Assembly (NCBI GenBank): GCA_902570155.1
Contig: CACFXU010000001.1
Location: 1-64,000 of the forward strand
Length of the DNA: 64,000 bases
Direction: 5' to 3'
From: an uncultured Alphaproteobacteria bacterium
Lineage (GTDB): Bacteria > Pseudomonadota > Alphaproteobacteria > HIMB59 > GCA-002718135
Made by a program: the position numbers and the translations under genes. The notes below the pieces were generated by a model. It saw only the letters and a list, made by a program, of their open reading frames with translations. It had not been told where the DNA came from and did not search any database. Of this stretch, positions 17,159 through 25,314 are shown piece after piece. Each line of letters starts with the position of its first letter. Position 1 is the stretch's first letter.

Positions 17159-17977
17159 ATGCAAAAAGTAGACTTTATAAAGATGCATGGACTTGGGAAC
17201 GATTTTGTTATCATAGATAAAAGGTCTAACAATATCACAATTACTGAAGATATTATTAAAAGACTCAGTAACAGAAGAACTGGAGCAGGGTGTGATCAAT
17301 TAATCACAATTAACAATACAAGTAGTCAAACTGCTGATGCTGAAATTAAAATTTTTAATCCTGGTGGTGATAGAGCCGAAGCTTGTGGTAATGGAACACG
17401 CTGCGTGGCAAAAATACTATTTGAAGAAGATTCAGATAAAGAAATTTTAAAAATTCAATCTGATGCAGGCATATTAGAATCAAAAAAAATAGATAATAAT
17501 ATAAGTGTCAACATGGGTTCAATAAAAAATACTTGGGATAAAATTCCTTTAAGTAAAGAAGTCGATACAATGAATATACCAATTTCAATTGATGGATATA
17601 GTAATGGAGTTGCTGTTAATGTAGGCAATCCACATGTAGTTTTTTTTGGAAAATCGATCAAAGATACAGATCTTGAGAGTATAGGTCCTAGAATAGAAAA
17701 TCATGAGCTCTTTCCAAAAAAAACTAATGTTGAAATAATTGAAGTTATTAATTCAAATTTAATTGAAATGAGGGTTTGGGAACGTGGAGTTGGAATTACG
17801 TTAGCTTGTGGTAGTGGTGCTTGTGCCGCTGTATATGCTGCGTGGAAAAAAGGATTGATTGAAAATAACGCCGAAGTGAAACTTGAAAAAGGATCACTGC
17901 ATATAAATATAGTTAATGATGAAGCTATTATGACAGGGCCTGCAGAAATAAGTTATCGGGGTAGTTTAGAAATATAA
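17159..17977 (+). CDS. dapF: Diaminopimelate epimerase
   Basis: This interconverts LL- and meso-diaminopimelate for lysine and peptidoglycan, using two cysteines and no cofactor. It has 272 residues. The N-terminal FIKMHGLGNDFVIID and first catalytic Cys motif EACGNGTRCVA are followed by the second-Cys motif TLACGSGACAA. NVGNPHVVFF and the RVWERGVG stretch are also characteristic. A 12-base palindrome (TTTATCGATAAA, 17130-17141) lies in its upstream region. It is first in the plus-strand run dapF-mtaB-ftsY-yciB, and mtaB starts four bases later. Confidence 0.97.
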   Translation: MQKVDFIKMHGLGNDFVIIDKRSNNITITEDIIKRLSNRRTGAGCDQLITINNTSSQTADAEIKIFNPGGDRAEACGNGTRCVAKILFEEDSDKEILKIQSDAGILESKKIDNNISVNMGSIKNTWDKIPLSKEVDTMNIPISIDGYSNGVAVNVGNPHVVFFGKSIKDTDLESIGPRIENHELFPKKTNVEIIEVINSNLIEMRVWERGVGITLACGSGACAAVYAAWKKGLIENNAEVKLEKGSLHINIVNDEAIMTGPAEISYRGSLEI

Positions 17978-17980
17978 TTT

Positions 17981-19240
17981 ATGAAAAATAAAAACTACGT
18001 AGTCAATCTGGGTTGTAGATTGAATATTTATGAAGGTGAAATTATTAAAAACCATCTTAAAACAAATAATTTAAATAATGTTACAGTCATAAACTCATGT
18101 GCGGTAACTGAAGAAGCTGAGAAAAAAGTTTCTTATGAAATTAGAAAGGCAAAAAAAAAATTTCCTAATAATAAAATAGTAGTTACAGGATGTGCAGCTC
18201 AAATTAATCCATTAAAATATAAAGATTTAAAAGAAGTAGACTCAGTAATTGGGAACACAGAAAAATTGGAAACTTTAACATGGAAAAATATCGATCAGTC
18301 TAAAAGTTTTAAAGTAGGAAATATATTAGAAGAACGTAAAACAGTACCTAATTCAATTGAAAAATTTGAAGGGAAATCAAGAGCTTATATTGAAATACAA
18401 CAAGGTTGTAACCATCGCTGTACTTTTTGTATCATTCCATTTGGCAGAGGCAATAATAGAAGTGTACCTGCTGGAGAAATAGTAAATAAAATAAAAAAAA
18501 TTGTTAGCAATGGATATAATGAAGTAGTCTTAACAGGAGTAGATATAACTGATTATGGAAAAGATCTTCCTGCAAAACCTACTTTTTCTAACTTAATTAA
18601 AAGAATTCTAAAATTAGTACCTGAATTAAAACAACTGCGTTTGTCTTCAATTGACTGCGCTGAAATAGACGAAGATTTTTGGGATGTTTTAAAAGACAAA
18701 AGATTGATGCCTCATTTTCATATAAGTTTGCAGGCTGGAAACAATTTAATTTTGAAAAGAATGAAAAGAAGACATTCAAGGGAAATGGCAATTAATTTTT
18801 GTAAAAAAGTTTTATCCATTAGGAAAGATACAACATTTGGTGCTGATATAATTGCCGGTTTTCCAACAGAGACAGAAACAATGTTTCAAGATTCAATTAA
18901 GCTAATTGAAGAGTGTAATTTAACTCATCTTCATATTTTTCCATATTCACGAAGAGAAAACACTCCTGCATCTAGAATGCCTCAAGTTCAAAAAAATATT
19001 ATCAAAGATAGAGCAAGAAGGCTTAGAGAAAAAGGTATGGAAAAATTAAAACAACATTTGAAAAAAAATATTGGAAAGAAGGAACAAATTTTAATTGAAA
19101 GTAGAAAAGAAAATTTTTCACTTGGAAAAGATCAGCATTTTTTAAAAGTAAAACTTGAAGAAGAATTTAAAGAGGGGAATATAATTTCCTGTATATACAC
19201 AGGCGTAGAAAATGATACGTTATTAGCAAGAATAGCATGA
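17981..19240 (+). CDS. mtaB: tRNA t6A37 methylthiotransferase MtaB
   Basis: This radical SAM enzyme adds a methylthio group to N6-threonylcarbamoyladenosine at tRNA position 37. It has 419 residues. The N-terminal UPF0004 domain begins VVNLGCRLNIYEGEII, with cluster cysteines also in VINSCAVTEEAEKK and VTGCAAQ. The radical SAM CxxxCxxC lies in QQGCNHRCTFCIIPFGRG. A TRAM domain ends the protein. The LGCRLN start and GNNRS motif favour MtaB (YqeV type) over MiaB or RimO. It overlaps ftsY by four bases (ATGA). Its substrate t6A is made by the TsaD pathway, also encoded here at 61070. Confidence 0.95.
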   Translation: MKNKNYVVNLGCRLNIYEGEIIKNHLKTNNLNNVTVINSCAVTEEAEKKVSYEIRKAKKKFPNNKIVVTGCAAQINPLKYKDLKEVDSVIGNTEKLETLTWKNIDQSKSFKVGNILEERKTVPNSIEKFEGKSRAYIEIQQGCNHRCTFCIIPFGRGNNRSVPAGEIVNKIKKIVSNGYNEVVLTGVDITDYGKDLPAKPTFSNLIKRILKLVPELKQLRLSSIDCAEIDEDFWDVLKDKRLMPHFHISLQAGNNLILKRMKRRHSREMAINFCKKVLSIRKDTTFGADIIAGFPTETETMFQDSIKLIEECNLTHLHIFPYSRRENTPASRMPQVQKNIIKDRARRLREKGMEKLKQHLKKNIGKKEQILIESRKENFSLGKDQHFLKVKLEEEFKEGNIISCIYTGVENDTLLARIA

Positions 19241-20157
19241 GTTTGTTCTCAATATTTAAAGATAAGTTAAGTAAAACTTCAAATATACTTTCTTTTAATA
19301 TTTTAGAGATTTTAAAAAACAAAAAAATAGACGATTTAACTTTAGAAGAATTAGAAAATGTTCTTATTTCATCTGATATTAGTTTGGATGTTGTAAATCA
19401 GCTAATAGATTCTATAAAAAAAATAAAAATTTCAAATGATGATGGAATAAAAAATGTATTAGAGATCTTAGCTCAAAATATAGAAAGTATATTACTGCCA
19501 AGAGAACATGTTCTAATAAATGAAAAAAATGATGAAAAAAAAATATTAATATTTGTAGGAGTAAACGGAAGTGGAAAGACTACCACTATTGGTAAAATTG
19601 CAAATAAAATTTTGTCAAATAAAAGAATTCTGATTGCGGCTTGTGATACATTTAGGGCAGCAGCTGTTGAGCAGTTGGAAAATTGGGCGAAAAAAAATAA
19701 TAATGGTTTTATCGCTGGAAAAAGTAATCAAGATCCAGCAAGTGTAGCGTATCAGGCAACTGAAGAATTTGGAAAAGAAAATTATGATTTTTTACTTATA
19801 GATACTGCTGGAAGATTATCAAATAATACTAACCTCATTAATCAGCTAATTAAATTGAAGAATGTTATCTCAAAAGTTAATTCCTCTTTTAATATTGAAA
19901 CTGTGTTAGTTTTAGATGGAACGAATGGTTCTAACATGATTAAGCAAGTGGAAATCTTTGGAAATGAACTTAATGTATCAAGTCTTATAATAACTAAATT
20001 GGATGGAACAGCAAAAGGCGGAGCATTAATTTCAATTGCAAATAAATTTGAAATCCCTATAAGTTATGTTGGTCTTGGAGAAAGTATTGAGGACCTTGTA
20101 ACCTTTAATTCTCAAAACTTTGCGAGATCTATTTTAAATCTAGAAGAACAAAAATGA
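19237..20157 (+). CDS. ftsY: Signal recognition particle receptor FtsY
   Basis: This is the membrane-associated GTPase partner of Ffh. It has 306 residues, a minimal NG form without the long acidic A domain of E. coli FtsY. GTPase motifs are GVNGSGKTTTIGKIA, DTFRAAAVEQL, LLIDTAGR and ITKLDGTAKGGALIS, and the C-terminal GLGESIEDL follows. Its start overlaps mtaB and its stop overlaps yciB (both ATGA), so the three are translationally coupled. Membrane recruitment probably relies on the short N-terminal amphipathic stretch. Confidence 0.96.
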   Translation: MSLFSIFKDKLSKTSNILSFNILEILKNKKIDDLTLEELENVLISSDISLDVVNQLIDSIKKIKISNDDGIKNVLEILAQNIESILLPREHVLINEKNDEKKILIFVGVNGSGKTTTIGKIANKILSNKRILIAACDTFRAAAVEQLENWAKKNNNGFIAGKSNQDPASVAYQATEEFGKENYDFLLIDTAGRLSNNTNLINQLIKLKNVISKVNSSFNIETVLVLDGTNGSNMIKQVEIFGNELNVSSLIITKLDGTAKGGALISIANKFEIPISYVGLGESIEDLVTFNSQNFARSILNLEEQK

Positions 20158-20693
20158 AGTCAGTTTATAAATTATTAATTGATATAGGACCACTTGCAGT
20201 ATTCTTTATATTTTATACAAGAAGTGGTCTTCAGGACGCGATACTTCCTCTTATGATTGCAACAGTAATTTCAGTAATCATTTCATATATACTAGAGAAA
20301 AAAATACCAATTATGCCAACTCTAGGGGCTGCAATTGTATTAATATTTGGAGGTCTAACAATTTATTTTGACAATGAAATTTTTATTAAAATGAAACCAA
20401 CAATAATAAATATGGTCTTTGCATTAATTTTATATGGAGGAGTGATTGTTAAAAAACCTCTTTTAAAGTATCTTTTAGGTGCTGCACTTAAACTAGAAGA
20501 AGATGGATGGAGAATATTAACTCAAAGGTGGATTGCTTTTTTTGTTGCACTTGCTGTTTTAAATGAAATTGTTTGGAGAACACAAAGTACTGATGTTTGG
20601 GTAAATTTTAAGGTTTTTGGTATCTTGCCAATTACGTTTATTTTTACGATGACACAATTCCCTTTAATTAAAAAATATCAAATTGAAGATTGA
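20154..20693 (+). CDS. yciB: Inner membrane septation protein A family (YciB/IspZ)
   Basis: This is a multi-pass membrane protein of the intracellular septation protein A family, which affects envelope integrity and division. It has 179 residues and about five or six membrane segments. The family start LLIDIGPLAVFFIFYTRSG is well conserved, as are YFDNEIFIKMKPTIINM and the WRTQSTDVWVNFKVFG stretch. It ends the dapF-mtaB-ftsY-yciB run, an order often found in alphaproteobacteria. It converges with pgk one base later. Confidence 0.93.
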   Translation: MKSVYKLLIDIGPLAVFFIFYTRSGLQDAILPLMIATVISVIISYILEKKIPIMPTLGAAIVLIFGGLTIYFDNEIFIKMKPTIINMVFALILYGGVIVKKPLLKYLLGAALKLEEDGWRILTQRWIAFFVALAVLNEIVWRTQSTDVWVNFKVFGILPITFIFTMTQFPLIKKYQIED

Positions 20694-20694
20694 G

Positions 20695-21891
20695 TTAAAA
20701 ATTGTTTTCTCTTAATGCTATAAATCCTGGTGATTTATTTCCTTCAAGCCACTCTAAAAATGCACCCCCAGCTGTAGATAAATATTTAAATGCATCATTC
20801 GCATTAGCTTTTTTTATTGCTGCAAGTGTATCTCCTCCTCCTGCTAAAGCATCTAATTGAAACTTACTTGAATAATTTTGTATAATATTTGCAACTGAAA
20901 TTGTACTTTTATCAAATGGACTATACTCAAATGCACCTAAAGGCCCATTCCATAATAGTGATTTAGATTTTAATATTTCATCTGAAATTAATTTTGTAGT
21001 TTGTTCACCAACATCTAATATCATTTGGTCATTTGGAATATTATTTATTAAGTAAGTCTCAACATTTATTCTATCTTCTATTTTTTTTGAGCAAACAGCA
21101 TCAATTGGTAAAAGTATTTTGCAATTTTTTGATTCTGCTTTTTTTTGTATCTTTTTTGATAGTTTAATAAAATCATTTTCTACTAAAGAAGAACCAACGT
21201 TATAGTTATTTGATAGTAGAAAGGTATTAGCCATTGCACCTCCAATTACTAGAGTATCAAAAATTTCAACTAAATTTTCTAAAACTTTTATTTTTGTTGA
21301 AACCTTTGAGCCACCTATAATTGCTAGATTTGGTTTGTTTGAATTTTCTAAAAATTTATCTAAATTTTCAATTTCTTTTGAGAAACTTAATCCAGCGTAT
21401 GAAGGTAAGTATTTAGTAATACCTGTTATAGATGCATGATTACGATGAGATGCAGAAAAGGCATCATTAATATACATGTCAAAACTAGAAGCTAATAATT
21501 TTGAAAAATTAAAATCATTTTTTTCTTCTTCAGCATTAAAACGAATATTTTCTAATAGACAAATTTCCCCCAAGTCCATTTCAGCAATTTTTGTCTCGAT
21601 TATTTTTTTCTCACATTTAGCTAAAAAATGAATTGTGTTTAGATTTAAAAATTTTTTTAATTCTGAACATAAAAACTCAATAGAATATTTATTATTAACT
21701 TCACCTTTAGGTCTGCCAAAATGAGCAATTAAGAATACCTTATTTTTGTTTTTAATTAGTTTTTCTAGTGTTGGCAAAATAGCATGAATTCTTGAATGAT
21801 CTGTAATTGTACCTTCCAAAACCGGCACGTTTAAATCAACTCGAACTATTATTTTTTTATTTTTACAGTCTAGATCTCTTAGTTCTTTCAT
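20695..21891 (-). CDS. pgk: Phosphoglycerate kinase
   Basis: This transfers phosphate between 1,3-bisphosphoglycerate and ADP in glycolysis/gluconeogenesis. It has 398 residues. The N-terminal signature IIVRVDLNVPV, substrate-binding HFGRPKG and the hinge LAIIGGSKVSTKI are present. The nucleotide-binding tail DALAGGGDTLAAIKK and the STAGGAFLEWLEG motif are also intact. It stands alone on the minus strand, divergent from gcrA across about 138 bases of AT-rich sequence. No other glycolytic gene is adjacent. Confidence 0.97.
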   Translation of the reverse strand: MKELRDLDCKNKKIIVRVDLNVPVLEGTITDHSRIHAILPTLEKLIKNKNKVFLIAHFGRPKGEVNNKYSIEFLCSELKKFLNLNTIHFLAKCEKKIIETKIAEMDLGEICLLENIRFNAEEEKNDFNFSKLLASSFDMYINDAFSASHRNHASITGITKYLPSYAGLSFSKEIENLDKFLENSNKPNLAIIGGSKVSTKIKVLENLVEIFDTLVIGGAMANTFLLSNNYNVGSSLVENDFIKLSKKIQKKAESKNCKILLPIDAVCSKKIEDRINVETYLINNIPNDQMILDVGEQTTKLISDEILKSKSLLWNGPLGAFEYSPFDKSTISVANIIQNYSSKFQLDALAGGGDTLAAIKKANANDAFKYLSTAGGAFLEWLEGNKSPGFIALRENNF

Positions 21892-22029
21892 TTCTATTCA
21901 TATGTATATAAAAAAAATACCTGAAATCATTGATTTTTTTTAAAAATTTGCAGTTTTATCTTTTTTAATACATATATTTAGTATATTAAACCTTTATTAA
22001 ACTACTAAATGTAGTAATGGAGTTTGATT

Positions 22030-22500
22030 ATGCCTTGGGATGATAATAATGTAGCAAAACTTAGAGATTTATGGGACCAAGGTCTACCCACAGCTCAAAT
22101 CGGAAAATTACTAGGTTTCACTAAAAACGCTGTAGTTGGTAAAGCTCATAGAATTGGACTCGAGAGAAGACCATCTCCCATAAGAAGAACAGCTGTTAAG
22201 CCTGATCGAAAGAAAGCTAGATCTCCAGTAATGCCAAAATTAAATTTTGAAAGTAATAAAGAACAAGAGAGTATCTCTACAGAGCCCACTGTTTTCCAAC
22301 CGGTGGTTAAAAATTTATTCAATACAGCTCCAAAGAGAGGTTGTGAATGGCCTGAAGGTCATCCTGATGAAGCTGACTTTCGTTTTTGTGGTAAAGATAG
22401 ATTTGAAGATAAGCCTTATTGTTTAGATCATTGTGCTGTTGCATATGTTGTTCCTGAAAAAGAAGAAAACGAAAAAACAGAATTAAATAATACGATTTAA
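22030..22500 (+). CDS. gcrA: Cell-cycle regulator GcrA
   Basis: In Caulobacter this alphaproteobacterial sigma70 cofactor binds RNA polymerase and methylated GANTC promoters. It has 156 residues. The N-terminal winged/helix-turn-helix motif WDDNNVAKLRDLWDQGLPTA, then IGKLLGFTKNAVVGKAHRIGL, is diagnostic. The C-terminal sigma-interacting region contains CEWPEGHP and FCGKDRFEDKPYCLDHCA. ATG at 22030 is chosen over a TTG at 22024 because GGAG (22019-22022) sits seven bases before it. An ACTAC/GTAGT inverted repeat lies at 22001-22015. No GANTC was seen in the short upstream region. Confidence 0.95.
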   Translation: MPWDDNNVAKLRDLWDQGLPTAQIGKLLGFTKNAVVGKAHRIGLERRPSPIRRTAVKPDRKKARSPVMPKLNFESNKEQESISTEPTVFQPVVKNLFNTAPKRGCEWPEGHPDEADFRFCGKDRFEDKPYCLDHCAVAYVVPEKEENEKTELNNTI

Positions 22501-22502
22501 TT

Positions 22503-22531
22503 AGAATAAAAATTCTAGAAATAAAAATTCT
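22503..22531 (+). repeat. Tandem AGAATAAAAATTCT-type inverted repeat after gcrA
   Basis: Two near-identical 14-15-base units lie side by side (22503-22516 and 22517-22531). Each is itself a small inverted repeat, AGAAT/ATTCT around an A-run. They fill most of the 50-base space between gcrA and the MFS gene. They could form weak hairpins, but there is no proper T-tract afterwards, so a terminator role is uncertain. Confidence 0.4.
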
Positions 22532-22550
22532 TCCTGTTATCTATTAAAAT

Positions 22551-23804
22551 ATGAAAGATGAGAGAATTAGTTCTGTATTTACTCCTATTCTAATTGGAGG
22601 AAGTTTAATTCTTTTAATAAGTTTTGCAATCCGTTCAACATTTGGCCTATTTCAAATTCCTATTGCGTCTGATTTTTTATGGAACCGTTCAGAATTTTCT
22701 CTTGCCATTGCTATTCAAAATTTAGCTTGGGGAGTAGGTACTCCTCTATTTAGTGCTTTTGCCGAAAAATATGGTGATAGAAAAGCAATAGCGCTAGGCT
22801 TAATTCTTTATGCAATTGGAATTTTCATAAGTAGTACCGCTACAACTCCAGAAGCGCATCAAACTTTAAACCTATTAATTGGTTTTGGTATAGCTGGTAG
22901 TGGCTTTGGTCCAATTTTAGCAGTAGTTGGAAGAGCCACATCTCCAGAAAAAAGATCTTTAGCACTAGGTATTACAACTGCTGCAGGATCGGCTGGACAA
23001 GTGGTTGGTCCACCACTTGCTTCTATTCTATTATCATTTTTGCCTTGGTCTTCAGTGTTTGAAATCTTTTCAATTATATTATTAATAACACTAATACTTG
23101 TTCCAATTTTAAAAACAGAATTATCAAATACAAATATTAGTAATCAAAATGAAAAAATTACTGATGCTGTATTTGTTGCATTAAAAGATCCAACATACTC
23201 AATGTTGTTCTTTGGTTTTTTTTCTTGCGGCTTTCAGTTAGCATTTATTACCGCACATTTTCCAGCATTTATTGTTGAATCTAGTAGTCCAATTATAGAA
23301 GGAAGTTTAGTAAGTTTGGTTTGTAATTCTGTAGAAGGTTTAGGAGCATTATCTATGGCTCTTATAGGATTGTTTAATATAATTGGTTGTTTGATTGCTG
23401 GAGCCTTAGGAAAGGGATATTATAAGAAATATCTTTTATCTTTAATTTATACTGGAAGGACTATTGCGGCAATTTTATTTATCTTACTCCCTATTACACC
23501 AACATCTATTGCAATATTTTCAATAGTTATGGGTGCTTTATGGTTAGCAACAGTTCCTTTAACTTCAGGAATTATAGGCCATATTTATGGATTAAAATTT
23601 ATGGGTACATTATATGGTATTGTATTTTTTTCTCATCAGCTAGGATCTTTTGTAGGTGTTTGGTTAGGTGGTCTATTTTATGATATCTATGGAAGTTATA
23701 ATATTGTATGGTGGGTTGGTATTGGAGTTGGTGCATTTTCTGCAATAATCCATTTACCGATTAGAGAAAAACCATTATCTAATACAAATATACAAACAGC
23801 GTAA
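22551..23804 (+). CDS. MFS transporter, organic-acid (oxalate/formate or monocarboxylate) type
   Basis: This is a twelve-helix major facilitator permease of 417 residues. The first helices contain the pattern RSTFGLFQIPIASDFLWNRS seen in the monocarboxylate/oxalate-formate antiporter-like group. AEKYGDRKAIALG is the loop 2-3 motif, and GTLYGIVFFSHQLGSFVG is the conserved segment of helix 10-11 in that group. The substrate is unknown. It follows gcrA by 50 bases and is immediately followed by a 40-residue membrane peptide gene, which may be a partner. Confidence 0.88.
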   Translation: MKDERISSVFTPILIGGSLILLISFAIRSTFGLFQIPIASDFLWNRSEFSLAIAIQNLAWGVGTPLFSAFAEKYGDRKAIALGLILYAIGIFISSTATTPEAHQTLNLLIGFGIAGSGFGPILAVVGRATSPEKRSLALGITTAAGSAGQVVGPPLASILLSFLPWSSVFEIFSIILLITLILVPILKTELSNTNISNQNEKITDAVFVALKDPTYSMLFFGFFSCGFQLAFITAHFPAFIVESSSPIIEGSLVSLVCNSVEGLGALSMALIGLFNIIGCLIAGALGKGYYKKYLLSLIYTGRTIAAILFILLPITPTSIAIFSIVMGALWLATVPLTSGIIGHIYGLKFMGTLYGIVFFSHQLGSFVGVWLGGLFYDIYGSYNIVWWVGIGVGAFSAIIHLPIREKPLSNTNIQTA

Positions 23805-23808
23805 TTTT

Positions 23809-23931
23809 ATGGATGAAAAAAAAATTATACGAAACTTAATTATAGTAATTTTTTTCTTAGTGATTATTTATTCATTAGCTAGAGTTGGTGTAGGTTTAGA
23901 TCTTAGTTTTGGGCCTTATTTAAAACAATAG
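23809..23931 (+). CDS. Small single-span membrane protein (40 residues)
   Basis: A complete frame from ATG (23809) to TAG (23931) starts four bases after the MFS stop. The product has a basic N-terminus (MDEKKIIRNL), a single hydrophobic span (IIVIFFLVIIYSLARVGVG) and a short polar end, DLSFGPYLKQ. The positive-inside rule puts its N-terminus in the cytoplasm. Its proximity and orientation suggest co-transcription with the transporter. I recognise no family, and chance is possible for a frame this short in AT-rich DNA. Confidence 0.5.
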   Translation: MDEKKIIRNLIIVIFFLVIIYSLARVGVGLDLSFGPYLKQ

Positions 23932-23936
23932 TAGAA

Positions 23937-25175
23937 TTAATTACACCATTCTCCTTGTTTAAAAATAGGCGTTATAACACCATCCTTATCAACGCCGTCG
24001 ACATCAATTTTGCCTGAGCCAATCATCCAATCAATGTGTATCATGCTTGAATTACCACCTCTTTGAGTGATTTCAACTTTCGATAAGTCTTTTTTAGATT
24101 TGAAACATTTTGAGTAACACTGTCCTAAAGCAATATGAGAAGCAGCATTTTCATCAAATAGAGTGTTATAAAAAGTTATTCCTAATTGCGAAATAGGTGA
24201 ACTATTTGGAACTAAAGCTACTTCACCAAGTCTTCTTGAGCCCTCATCTGAATCGAGAACTTTTAATAAAACATCTTGTCCTTTAGAAGATTTTGCATCA
24301 ACAATTTTACCTTCTTCAAAGCGAACATTAATATCTTCAATTAGTGTTCCTTGATAAGATAGAGGTTTGGTCGAGCAGACTTCACCACTTACACGAGCAG
24401 CGTGAGGAGTTGTGAATACTTCTTCAGATGGGATATTTGGATTACAAACAATACCATTCTGTGCCTCTGATGCACCTCCCATCCACTCATGATCATCAGC
24501 AAGACCTACAGTTAAGGATGTTCCAGGGCCTGAATATTTTAAAGAATGAAAATTTTTAGTATTTAACCAATCTGTTTTATCTCTTAAATTTTTATTATGT
24601 TTATCCCATTCACTTACAGGATCATCATTACTAACTCTTGACGCATGAAATATTGCATCTCCTAATTTTTTAATAGCTTCACTATCATCAAGATCTGGGA
24701 AGACTCTTTTCGCCCATGCTTTTCCTGGCCACGATATTATATTCCAGTTAATTTTAAATTCTGTAATTCTTTCTCTAGCTGGTTTGTATGCGACAGCAGT
24801 AGCTTTATTTGCACGCGAAACTTTATCAGGATCAATTTCAGATAATAGCATAGGATCGTCGCCAGCAATTGCCATTCTAGCTGTATTATTATCAAAAGCT
24901 TCACCCATCCCATTATAAAGCCAATTTGCTGCAACATTGAAAGATTCATCATTTCCATACTTAAATCGAGATAATGTAATATCAGAATCATTAAAAAGTG
25001 GGGTCACAATTCCAGCTCCTTCTTTGTAAGCATATTCAACTATTTTTCTAACTAAAGGTAATGATTCTAACGGTGCTGTTATTAGAAGGTTTTGACCTTT
25101 TTGAAGAGCAACTCCTCTTTTAATAGATAGATGAGCAAGTTTATCAATATTTTTTGTATCTACATTATGAAACAT
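23937..25175 (-). CDS. Aminopeptidase, M29 (thermophilic aminopeptidase T) family
   Basis: This is a metal-dependent, cytoplasmic exopeptidase of peptidase family M29. It has 412 residues. Family motifs include SLKYSGPGTSLTVGLAD, NPNIPSEEVFTTPHAARVSGEV with the metal-ligand Glu, the RLGEVALV segment with the second Glu, ASHIALGQCY with the metal His, and the final HIDWMIGSGKIDVDGVDKDG. All expected ligands are there. It is alone on the minus strand, convergent with the MFS/small peptide pair and divergent from dxs. Confidence 0.92.
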   Translation of the reverse strand: MFHNVDTKNIDKLAHLSIKRGVALQKGQNLLITAPLESLPLVRKIVEYAYKEGAGIVTPLFNDSDITLSRFKYGNDESFNVAANWLYNGMGEAFDNNTARMAIAGDDPMLLSEIDPDKVSRANKATAVAYKPARERITEFKINWNIISWPGKAWAKRVFPDLDDSEAIKKLGDAIFHASRVSNDDPVSEWDKHNKNLRDKTDWLNTKNFHSLKYSGPGTSLTVGLADDHEWMGGASEAQNGIVCNPNIPSEEVFTTPHAARVSGEVCSTKPLSYQGTLIEDINVRFEEGKIVDAKSSKGQDVLLKVLDSDEGSRRLGEVALVPNSSPISQLGITFYNTLFDENAASHIALGQCYSKCFKSKKDLSKVEITQRGGNSSMIHIDWMIGSGKIDVDGVDKDGVITPIFKQGEWCN

Positions 25176-25314
25176 TAATAATATAATTAGTTTTTAAATT
25201 CTAAAAAGTCTAGAGATTTTAACTTTAAAATTTATCTGTAAAATCTTTCCACAAACAGTTGTTTTTTTCCAGATATAAAAATATCAAATCTAGGCAAAAA
25301 TAGTAAAATAAATT

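Noticed and set aside
24737-24991. 84-residue minus-strand frame within the aminopeptidase gene
   Set aside because: Different frame within a conserved gene with no start signals.
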